Positions 23,095 through 29,381 of a DNA stretch of 29,381 nt are shown in pieces. The DNA is taken from NCBI GenBank assembly GCA_041660545.1, contig JBAZWE010000017.1, positions 1-29,381 of the forward strand, written 5' to 3'. Source of the DNA: JBAZWE01 sp041660545 (GTDB taxonomy: Bacteria > Actinomycetota > Thermoleophilia > BMS3ABIN01). Position numbers and translations under genes: made by a program. Positions within the stretch are counted from its first letter, which is position 1, and every line of letters begins with the position of its first letter. The notes beneath the pieces are model-generated. The model saw only the letters and a program-made list of their open reading frames with translations. It was not told where the DNA came from and did no database searches.

Positions 23095-23993
23095 TGATAC
23101 TCCCGTGCATTTTTGCCATCAAGGGCGTTGGTAACCGCCGTTCCCAGGAGGATAAAAGACAGAGCAGTCAAGGTAACCGCGGTGCCTGGTGCAAGGATCA
23201 GCCAGGGCGCCTGCTCGAACTGTCCCATCGATTCTGCCAGCATCATGCCCCAGCTGGGATTCGGTCTTTGCACGCCAAGGTTAATGAAGCTCAGACCGGC
23301 CTCCGCCAGTATGGCTCCCGCCACCGCCATCGCTGTATAGGATACAAGCGGACCAGCGGAGTTAGGCATCACGTGTCTTATGAATATTCTCATGTTTGAT
23401 GAACCCAGAACGCGGGCTGCCCGGACAAAAGTTCTTTCCTTCACTGAAAGTATGGTTGATCTGAACAGCCTGGCAAATACCGGCCACGTAAAGAGTGCGA
23501 TGGCAAGAAATATATTCTGACGTCCTGGTCCAAGAATGGCCATAATGGCTATTGCTCCAAGAATCGCCGGGAAGGATAGAAATATATCACTGAATCGCAT
23601 AAGCAGCGAGTCGATAATACTGCCGCTGTAACCGGCGAGGCCTCCTATGACTATGCCGGCGCTAACAGCCATAAGTGTTGCCACAATGCCTACCAGTAAT
23701 GATGTTCTGGAGGCCCACAAAAGTCTGGATAACTGGTCGCGACCGTGAAGGTCTGTCCCCAGGAAGTGTCCACTGGATGGTGACTGCATGATTTGATCGT
23801 AATCGGGCAGCAAGGGATCCTGGATCGGCAAAAGGGGAACCAGCAATGCGATCAGGACTATAAATCCTGCGAGTGTCAGGCTCGCAATCGCCGTCCTGTT
23901 TTTCATGAGGCGCTGCAGCAGGCCGGCTCGAAGTATGCCGTTGCTTTGCGCGGGCTCCCAGGTCGAAGCCAAGGCTTTTTGGCTACTCACCAA
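23091..23993 (-). CDS. oppC: Oligopeptide ABC transporter permease OppC
   Basis: This inner-membrane permease subunit of 300 aa has six predicted membrane helices, an N-terminal OppC_N segment (after N-R-T-A-I-A-S-L), and the EAA loop for ATPase contact (A-R-V-L-G-S-S-N-M-R-I-F-I-R-H-V). G-T-D-x-H-G-R-D is the usual OppC/DppC motif. Starts at TTG 23993 or GTG 23990, both right behind GGGAGGGGG inside the oppB tail; overlap with oppB is about 11 nt. Confidence 0.94.
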   Translation of the reverse strand: MVSSQKALASTWEPAQSNGILRAGLLQRLMKNRTAIASLTLAGFIVLIALLVPLLPIQDPLLPDYDQIMQSPSSGHFLGTDLHGRDQLSRLLWASRTSLLVGIVATLMAVSAGIVIGGLAGYSGSIIDSLLMRFSDIFLSFPAILGAIAIMAILGPGRQNIFLAIALFTWPVFARLFRSTILSVKERTFVRAARVLGSSNMRIFIRHVMPNSAGPLVSYTAMAVAGAILAEAGLSFINLGVQRPNPSWGMMLAESMGQFEQAPWLILAPGTAVTLTALSFILLGTAVTNALDGKNAREYQ

Positions 23994-24933
23994 AGCCCCC
24001 TCCCAACCTTACACGCGGATCCAGTAGACCGTAGACAATATCAATCAGCGTATTGATCACGATAAAGATTATTACCAGGACGATTACCCCGCCGAGCATA
24101 AGCGGCACATCCCGCGCCTGGGCGGCGTAATAGGTCATTCGTCCCAGGCCCGGCCATGAAAAGACGATCTCGGTGATCATGGCGCCTCCCAGAAGTACTC
24201 CCAGGTCGATACCGAGGATAGTCACTACCGGGCCCAGGGCGTTACGCATGGCATGTGACCTCATGGCCCGACTCCGGGATAATCCCCGCGAGCGCGCGGC
24301 CAGAATATATGGTTTTCTCATCTCTTCCGCAAGTGTGGTTTTCATCACGGCGGCGATGATGACCGACTGAGCCGCGGCGAGAGACAGGGCCGGAAGAACG
24401 AGGTTCAGCGGATTCCAGCCACCCAGACCGGAAATAGGCAACAGTTTCAATTTGCTGGCAAAAAAATACTGCAGAAGAAGACCTAGAAAAAAGACCGGGA
24501 CTGAAAGCAGGATTGCACTGGCTATGGTTGACAAACTGCTTAATCTTAAGGATCTGTTCGTTGTCAGATACATCCCCCATCCGATACCGAAGAGCGTTTC
24601 GAGCAAAAGCGCCCCTCCTGCCAGGTATGCTGTGGCCGGAAGATAATCCGCAATGATACTTGATACGCTGCGGTTCAGGTCGTACGAGGTCCCAAAATCG
24701 AGATGAATCGCACGCCAGAGATACAATCCATACTGTTCCCATATGGGTCGATCGAGTCCCAGGTGGCTTCGCAGGGCCTCGACTGCCTCAGGTGAGGCGT
24801 GATTCCCCAGGGATACCTGAGCGGCATCGCCGGGCACGAGAAGATATAGAACAACAAAGAGTATTGTGATGGCACCTAGTAGCACCACCACCATCTGCAG
24901 CAGGCGGTAAAGGATGAATCGAAAGAAAGGCAT
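23983..24933 (-). CDS. oppB: Oligopeptide ABC transporter permease OppB
   Basis: This permease subunit of 316 aa has six predicted membrane helices. The N-terminus is typical of OppB/DppB (F-I-L-Y-R-L-L-Q-M), with the L-G-L-D-R-P-I-W-E-Q-Y motif after the first helix and an EAA loop (A-A-R-S-R-G-L-S-R-S-R-A). The C-terminus L-D-P-R-V-R-L-G is standard. ATG start with an AGGGGAAT ribosome site. It lies 74 bp after oppA, separated by a hairpin. Confidence 0.94.
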   Translation of the reverse strand: MPFFRFILYRLLQMVVVLLGAITILFVVLYLLVPGDAAQVSLGNHASPEAVEALRSHLGLDRPIWEQYGLYLWRAIHLDFGTSYDLNRSVSSIIADYLPATAYLAGGALLLETLFGIGWGMYLTTNRSLRLSSLSTIASAILLSVPVFFLGLLLQYFFASKLKLLPISGLGGWNPLNLVLPALSLAAAQSVIIAAVMKTTLAEEMRKPYILAARSRGLSRSRAMRSHAMRNALGPVVTILGIDLGVLLGGAMITEIVFSWPGLGRMTYYAAQARDVPLMLGGVIVLVIIFIVINTLIDIVYGLLDPRVRLGGGFGE

Positions 24934-24964
24934 CTATTCCCCTGGCCGCCCCCGTAAAGTTTTA

Positions 24965-24991
24965 GTGGGGCTCCCTGATGGAGAGCCCCAC
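24965..24991 (-). terminator. Intercistronic hairpin between oppA and oppB
   Basis: A perfect 9-bp stem (GTGGGGCTC with GAGCCCCAC, 9-nt loop) lies 16 bp past the oppA stop. On the minus strand it is followed by TAAAACTTT, not a T-run. It probably acts as a partial terminator or RNA-stability element, giving more binding protein than permease. Confidence 0.6.
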
Positions 24992-25007
24992 GGATAAACC
25001 TGGAAAG

Positions 25008-26660
25008 CTACTTGTCAGATACTTCGATTTCGTTCAGTGCAAGATCGCCCAATGGTGTATCCACGAACTTCGTTACCCTTGGGGAAACCGCCATCACATC
25101 AACACTGAACGCGACCGGCACGAGGGGGGCGTCAGCGAGAATCTTGCGCTCGGCCTCGTTGTAGGTTTCGGTTCGCTTGCTTTCATCCTTGGTAGAGCGG
25201 GCCTTGTCCAGTAATACGTCAACATCCGGGTTTGAATACTGGAACACGTTTTGGGCTCCGATGTTGGCGGAGTGGAATAATGTATAGAGGAACGTATCGA
25301 GTGACGGGTAATCGGCCACCCAGGAAATCAGGAAGAACGACAGTTTACCTGTGCTCATCTCATCTAAAAAGCCGCCCATCTCCATGCCGTTTATCTCAAC
25401 TGGAATGCCAACTGCCTTAAGCTGTGCCTGCATCGCCTGTGCGACATCAGCGGCCGGACCTTCGTTAGGATATGTCAGCACCAGAGGCGGCAGGCCTTTT
25501 CCTTCAGGAAAACCCGCATCCGCAAGTAACTGTTTCGCCTTTTCAGGATCGTAGGTGTATGGCATCGCATTATTCTGATGCCCCTTCATGCCGGCGGGTA
25601 CGATACCGTCTGCTGGAGCTTCCTGTCCCTGAAGAACCTTGCCGGCGATAGTATCCCGGTCGATGGCATAATTGATTGCTTGCCTTAGTTTGTCATTATC
25701 CTTCCAGGGAGCCCCGGTCAGATTAAATCCCGCAAACCTCAGGGCATCGACCTTGCCGTCATATATTTTTACGGAGCTGTCGCTGCGTAGCGCCTGGGTC
25801 TGGCCCGGCGGAACGATTTTCACAATGTCCACATTACCGGCCTTCAGCTCGGCGATCGATGTGGAGGGATTGGGAATGAACTTTACGGTCACCTGTCCCA
25901 CTTTAGCCTTGTCCCCGTAATAGTCGTCATTTCTTTCAAGCAATACGGACTCACCCTTTTTCCATTCCGTCAGCTTGAATGCTCCATTGCCGACAGGCTT
26001 CTCGGAATAGTTCTGATCCGCGCGTCCTGCTTCTTCGGCAGGAACGGGGGCACAAACGGGATGACCGAGGAAAGTGACGAATTCAGCCTGGGGGTAATTG
26101 AGCGTGACTTTCAGGGTTGAATCATCAACGGCTTCCACGCCCGCAAGTTTGTTCGTCTCACCATTAGAGAGCTCCCCCGCTCCCTTGACAGGCTCCAGGA
26201 TTGTCGATGCCATTGAAGACTTTGTGGCTGGATCCAACGCCCTAGTCCAGGCGTAGACGAAATCTTGTGCGTTGACAGCACGGCCGTTCGTAAAATTCAC
26301 TCCCTTGCGAAGATGAAACGTAATAACCGTAGCTTCATCGTTAAAGTCCCAGCTTTCAGCGACAGCCGGCTTGACCTCTCCGGAAGATGAGTCATAAGAC
26401 ACAAGCCCATCAAATAGATAGCGGGCGATGTTCCCTCCAATTGATTCGTCAACCAGAGCGGGGTCCAGGGCGGATGGGTCAGAAGCTTCGGCATATGAAA
26501 AGCTCAGGTTCGCGCCGTTCTTGTCACCTGCTGACTTGTCTGTGGAATTATCTCCACAGCCACCCAAGGCGCTTATAGTGATAAGACTTATAATCGCAAC
26601 CAGAAATACAACAAAAATATTGAGCGATCTTCCAAAATTCCGCATGCTGAATGTTCGCAA
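25008..26660 (-). CDS. oppA: Oligopeptide-binding lipoprotein OppA (SBP family 5)
   Basis: This is the extracellular solute receptor of the importer, 550 aa. Signal peptide with lipobox L-G-G-C (Cys35), then a short Asp/Ser/Lys linker, then a family-5 substrate-binding fold. Family landmarks are L-D-P-A-L, L-F-D-G-L-V, A-E-S-W-D-F, R-K-G-V-N-F-T-N-G-R, D-F-V-Y-A-W-T-R-A-L-D-P and R-Q-A-I-N-Y-A-I-D-R. These fit OppA of peptide importers, though nickel or sugar-oligomer binding cannot be excluded. TTG 26660 has AGGAGG 4 nt upstream; ATG 26645 lacks a site. First gene of the operon. Confidence 0.95.
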   Translation of the reverse strand: MRTFSMRNFGRSLNIFVVFLVAIISLITISALGGCGDNSTDKSAGDKNGANLSFSYAEASDPSALDPALVDESIGGNIARYLFDGLVSYDSSSGEVKPAVAESWDFNDEATVITFHLRKGVNFTNGRAVNAQDFVYAWTRALDPATKSSMASTILEPVKGAGELSNGETNKLAGVEAVDDSTLKVTLNYPQAEFVTFLGHPVCAPVPAEEAGRADQNYSEKPVGNGAFKLTEWKKGESVLLERNDDYYGDKAKVGQVTVKFIPNPSTSIAELKAGNVDIVKIVPPGQTQALRSDSSVKIYDGKVDALRFAGFNLTGAPWKDNDKLRQAINYAIDRDTIAGKVLQGQEAPADGIVPAGMKGHQNNAMPYTYDPEKAKQLLADAGFPEGKGLPPLVLTYPNEGPAADVAQAMQAQLKAVGIPVEINGMEMGGFLDEMSTGKLSFFLISWVADYPSLDTFLYTLFHSANIGAQNVFQYSNPDVDVLLDKARSTKDESKRTETYNEAERKILADAPLVPVAFSVDVMAVSPRVTKFVDTPLGDLALNEIEVSDK

Positions 26661-27126
26661 GATTCCTCCTACCGTGTGATTTTGAGAACGGGACAGGATC
26701 TAAGCCTGAGCGCTCCACGGACCTTGGTGCGTAAAGCTCAACATAGCGCGTAAGTCCTGATAACCTTCCAATCACGCTCTAATTAGACAAAAAGGTCTCC
26801 AAATCCTTCTATCAGAACAGGGTTACTAGAGTTTGGAAACAACCGTCCGAATGGATGGCCAACATGAATTATTCGCCGTCCCCGGGTCATCATCCTGCAA
26901 GCTCGTATATTGAAAGTGAAGGATTTTAGCGCGGCGGCTGGAAATTATTGTAAACATGAGACGGTTGAGGTAAGCATTGAATCCCGTGATTACCGGGCAA
27001 GATCGCTCCAAAAGCATACCAATGCAGACTCAACTAACCCTTTACCTGACGATTGTAATAGGTATACCGCCATAGTAAAATTGCCCGTACCCTGCGTCCA
27101 TTTCCGCAAAAAGAGGTGACACCTTC
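26661..27126. other. Divergent intergenic region with no convincing gene
   Basis: This stretch of about 470 bp lies between oppA (-) and the GGDEF regulator (+). Open frames here are short, lack ribosome sites and look like chance. It must carry the opp promoter (none is convincing by eye) and holds a candidate promoter for the regulator at 27053-27081. Confidence 0.6.
27053..27081 (+). promoter_or_regulatory. Candidate promoter of the GGDEF/LuxR regulator
   Basis: TTGTAA (27053-27058), a 17-bp spacer, then TAAAAT (27076-27081): 4/6 and 5/6 matches to the sigma-A consensus. A transcript would begin near 27088, about 40 nt before the TTG with the good ribosome site. Confidence 0.5.
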
Positions 27127-27210
27127 TTGCCAGCTGCAGCAGACCATATTCAGGAATATATGCTTTTGAAGCGCCGTTTTCAGGTTGTCTCCCGCGACCT
27201 TCCTGATTGA
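27127..27210 (+). CDS. 27-codon upstream reading frame, in frame with the regulator and closed by TGA
   Basis: TTG 27127 lies 7 nt after AAGAGGTGA (27111-27119), the best ribosome site in the region. The frame runs 27 codons to TGA 27208-27210 and is exactly in phase with the regulator that begins 12 nt later. The composition looks protein-like (helical, with D-H-I-Q-E-Y and K-R-R-F). It may be the regulator's true N-terminus interrupted by a nonsense change or sequencing error, or a short coupled leader ORF. Confidence 0.3.
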   Translation: MPAAADHIQEYMLLKRRFQVVSRDLPD

Positions 27211-27222
27211 GCGGATCAGGTC

Positions 27223-29055
27223 TTGGAACATCTCCCTCTCGAAGAATTCTTATCATCCGCCCAGGATATGGACTCCCCCGGGGCTCAACTTTACCTTTAT
27301 CGTATCCTTCACATGCTGGCCAATCGTGATTCGTCCGGACACAACCCCCGCTCTCTCTCCTACCAGAATGCCAGGAGGCTGGCCACAAGGCTGGGTCTGG
27401 ACAGGCCCGAAAGACTGACTTCACTATTCCGTGACCTGGGGTTGGGTAAGCTTGAGCTCGATATCGGCGCAGATTATATCCAGGTCAGTGTCACACCGGA
27501 GATTGCTCCGGATAAAGCGATTTCAGGACAGGGCGGCTGTGAGCTCGAACGAGGTCTTATTGATGGAGCCCTGGAACTTATTGTCAGCCATCACGTTACG
27601 ACAATCGAAAGTAAATGCTGGACCAGGGGTGACAGGTCCTGCAGGTTCGAGGCCCAGAGAGATGATTCTGCCGGGACACCAAGGTTTATGCCTCTGCCCG
27701 CATCAGGTCATTCAGTGATGGCGCCGGCAAGCTCCGGCGAGACTAAACAGAGCATGACTCAATCGGCTCTAAAGTCCTGGTATATGGACCTCACCGCCCG
27801 CGAACTGGCAAGAACAAGGAGACATGGCCGTTCGCTGACCGTACTTTATGTGGACCTCGACGACCTGGGAGAGATCAATGCAGTTCACGGGAGAGGCGCC
27901 GGCGATCAGGTCATAAGCGCCGTTGCCGCGGCGCTTTGCAAGAGTTGCCGCACTGAAGACTATCTCTGGCACAATGGCGAGGATGAGTTCGCGGTTGTCC
28001 TGTCAGAGACTGATGCAAAAAGTGCGGATGTTGTTGCGCGGCGGCTGTCGACCGAGATATTATCGGCCGCTGAATACGTGGATGTCCCAGCCACGGTTTC
28101 TGCCAGTATCGGCTATTCGACGTTTCCCACTCATGGAGAGAACCTCTCTAACCTTTTTGCCAGTGCCCGCTCCGCGGTTTATTTGGCCAAGTCTCTCGGA
28201 AAAGGGCGGGCGCAGGCAGCGGTTTCCTTTGCAGGGAACGCCGGCAGAAGTGATATCGCTGGCGAATCTGCTGTCAACGATCGTCGTACTGTAGAAACCC
28301 CCTCTGTATATTCGCGAAACGAAACCAATCCCGTTGCCGTTTCGTCCAGCGCCGCGGCCAGACAGAATGATCCGGCAACTGATGAGCATCTTGCTGCCGA
28401 GACTCAGCCGGCGAGCATTATCATTGCCTCGATGGGTCCTTTGTTGATAGCCGGCATGAAGCAGGTCCTCTCGGAAGCGCCCGGTATGAACGTAATGGAA
28501 GAGCTGACCGATTCGGTCAGGTTTGCCGCGGCTATCGCTGACAAGAGGCCGGATATAATCTTCGCTGACCTGCAGATAGTCCAGACCAACGATCACGAGA
28601 TGCTCAGAATGCTGGAGAGGGACAACCTGCCATGCAAATGCGTGGTCTTTGCCACGGATGTGGACCAGGATATTATCAAGCTGGTGGCGGACTTTCGGGT
28701 TGACGGTGTGATCCTGCAAGACTCAACGGCTGCGGAGATAATCAGCTCATTGGAGACAGTCTATAAAGGACGGGCTGTGATGCCCCCCGAGGTTCAGGCA
28801 GCGATCAGTGAACTGGAAGGCAACCGCCGTCTGCTCGAGGAACTATCCGAACGCGAGATCGAAGTGCTCAGGCTGATAGCGGAAGGTAAATCCAATTCCC
28901 AGATCTCCGAAGATCTGTTTATCACGGTAAATACAGTTCGCTTTCACCTTGCAAACATCTACCAGAAGTTAAGCGTTTCCAACCGCACCGAGGCCGCAAA
29001 CTATTATCTGAGGCAGGATCTGGCCGGCCCTGACGGTCAAACGAAACTGCTTTAG
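27223..29055 (+). CDS. V4R-GGDEF-pseudoreceiver-LuxR multidomain regulator
   Basis: This 610-aa soluble regulator has four modules. The N-terminal part (to about 142) ends like a V4R sensor domain, with C132 and C140 in C-W-T-R-G-D-R-S-C-R-F. A GGDEF domain (about 185-345) has the product-inhibition site R-T-E-D (243-246) at the normal spacing, but the active motif reads G-E-D-E-F (252-256), with Glu for the second Gly. A receiver-like domain (about 396-520) keeps D449 but lacks the acidic pair and the conserved Lys. A LuxR/NarL helix-turn-helix (about 541-600, L-S-E-R-E-I-E-V-L-R-L-I-A-E-G-K) ends it. It probably binds DNA in response to a small ligand, c-di-GMP or both. The TTG 27223 start has no clear ribosome site; see the upstream frame. 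Confidence 0.9.
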   Translation: MEHLPLEEFLSSAQDMDSPGAQLYLYRILHMLANRDSSGHNPRSLSYQNARRLATRLGLDRPERLTSLFRDLGLGKLELDIGADYIQVSVTPEIAPDKAISGQGGCELERGLIDGALELIVSHHVTTIESKCWTRGDRSCRFEAQRDDSAGTPRFMPLPASGHSVMAPASSGETKQSMTQSALKSWYMDLTARELARTRRHGRSLTVLYVDLDDLGEINAVHGRGAGDQVISAVAAALCKSCRTEDYLWHNGEDEFAVVLSETDAKSADVVARRLSTEILSAAEYVDVPATVSASIGYSTFPTHGENLSNLFASARSAVYLAKSLGKGRAQAAVSFAGNAGRSDIAGESAVNDRRTVETPSVYSRNETNPVAVSSSAAARQNDPATDEHLAAETQPASIIIASMGPLLIAGMKQVLSEAPGMNVMEELTDSVRFAAAIADKRPDIIFADLQIVQTNDHEMLRMLERDNLPCKCVVFATDVDQDIIKLVADFRVDGVILQDSTAAEIISSLETVYKGRAVMPPEVQAAISELEGNRRLLEELSEREIEVLRLIAEGKSNSQISEDLFITVNTVRFHLANIYQKLSVSNRTEAANYYLRQDLAGPDGQTKLL

Positions 29056-29260
29056 ACGATAGAGCCCCAATTGAGTACGCCTCCCAAGCGTCTCTGAACT
29101 TTTTTTTCCCGACGCATCCCTATCCAGACAGAGGGGCAGGTGCCAACAAGCGAATCATTTAAACCGCTTATGCCTCACTGCATCGATTATTACGAAATCG
29201 TCCCTGTCTGAAGCGCAGGTCCAATCTTCCCAGAAAAATATCAGGCTGTGGTTGTTTGTT

Positions 29261-29381
29261 TTATTCGGCCGGCACAAAGGGTTTTAGGCCGTATTTGACC
29301 TGGATCGCTGGAGCACCCTCAAACCGTCCTTTACCCTCCCCCTGAACTATCACTTCATACGTACACAACCATTTCAACCTT
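29261..29381 (-). CDS. C-terminal fragment of an unidentified gene, cut by the window edge
   Basis: On the minus strand a frame is open from the window end to TAA (29261-29263), about 39 residues. It reads like a beta-rich C-terminus (Y-E-V-I-V-Q-G-E-G-K-G-R-F-E-G-A-P-A and V-K-Y-G-L-K-P-F). The family is not recognisable. It would converge on the GGDEF regulator. Confidence 0.4.
   Translation of the reverse strand, partial: RLKWLCTYEVIVQGEGKGRFEGAPAIQVKYGLKPFVPAE

Noticed and set aside
27034..27231. 65-codon minus-strand frame overlapping the regulator start
   Set aside because: A GAGGGAG motif lies directly against its ATG with no usable spacing, and it is antisense to the better-supported upstream frame.
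29077..29107. T8 run after the regulator as an intrinsic terminator
   Set aside because: The only stem before it is 4 bp and ends 8 nt before the T-run, so it is too weak to call.

Overview
The window reads as one scaffold piece from a Gram-positive-type, probably deep-branching actinobacterium, most likely a metagenome assembly. There are two runs of exactly ten N. Supporting signs are lipoprotein signal peptides, a sortase-like C-terminal anchor, CAP and NlpC/P60 wall proteins, a CIRCE-controlled groES-groEL operon, a bifunctional Rel, frequent GTG/TTG starts with strong Shine-Dalgarno sites, and an initiator tRNA with a C1:U72 mismatch. A small cysteine-rich metal-site protein hints at anaerobic relatives. 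The taxonomy is inference; no rRNA is present.

Layout. 1-1861: a thioredoxin-fold lipoprotein (+), then hpt and a small PD-(D/E)XK-like protein (-). 1953-5450: lysA, a YbdK-type carboxylate-amine ligase (split only by an assembly gap) and an ADP-ribosylglycohydrolase, all (+). 5579-7714: back-to-back hairpins, then groEL and groES (-) with terminator, CIRCE and promoter. 7754-9187: a small Cys-rich protein (-) and a beta-propeller lipoprotein (+). 9358-12000: an EF-G paralogue with altered GTPase motifs, a 39-residue free-standing peptide gene with a proline-run tail, a shared bidirectional terminator and an Nfu-type scaffold gene (-). 12164-17025: recJ overlapping rel. 17285-20845: a secreted CAP protein with four WYD repeats, tRNA-fMet (-) and an NlpC/P60 hydrolase. 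20961-26660: a small membrane protein, then a complete oligopeptide-type ABC importer operon read right to left (A-B-C-D-F). 27127-29055: a V4R-GGDEF-pseudoreceiver-LuxR regulator with an odd 5' end. 29261-29381: the tail of a truncated (-) gene.

How it fits together. Most genes are housekeeping: purine salvage, lysine/DAP synthesis, protein folding, recombination, the stringent response and Fe-S assembly. The accessory content is envelope-facing: two solute or redox lipoproteins, a repeat-bearing CAP protein, a wall hydrolase and a peptide importer. It also includes a probable c-di-GMP-linked transcription factor. The least explained items are the 39-aa peptide, the EF-G paralogue beside it, the four-domain regulator with an in-frame TGA near its start, and the WYD-repeat surface protein.

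Stretches without genes: 26661-27126 holds no convincing gene, only a candidate promoter near its right end. 29056-29260 holds only a T-run with a weak stem. 17026-17284 is a leader with mutually exclusive hairpins. No IS element, CRISPR array, integrase or replication origin was seen.
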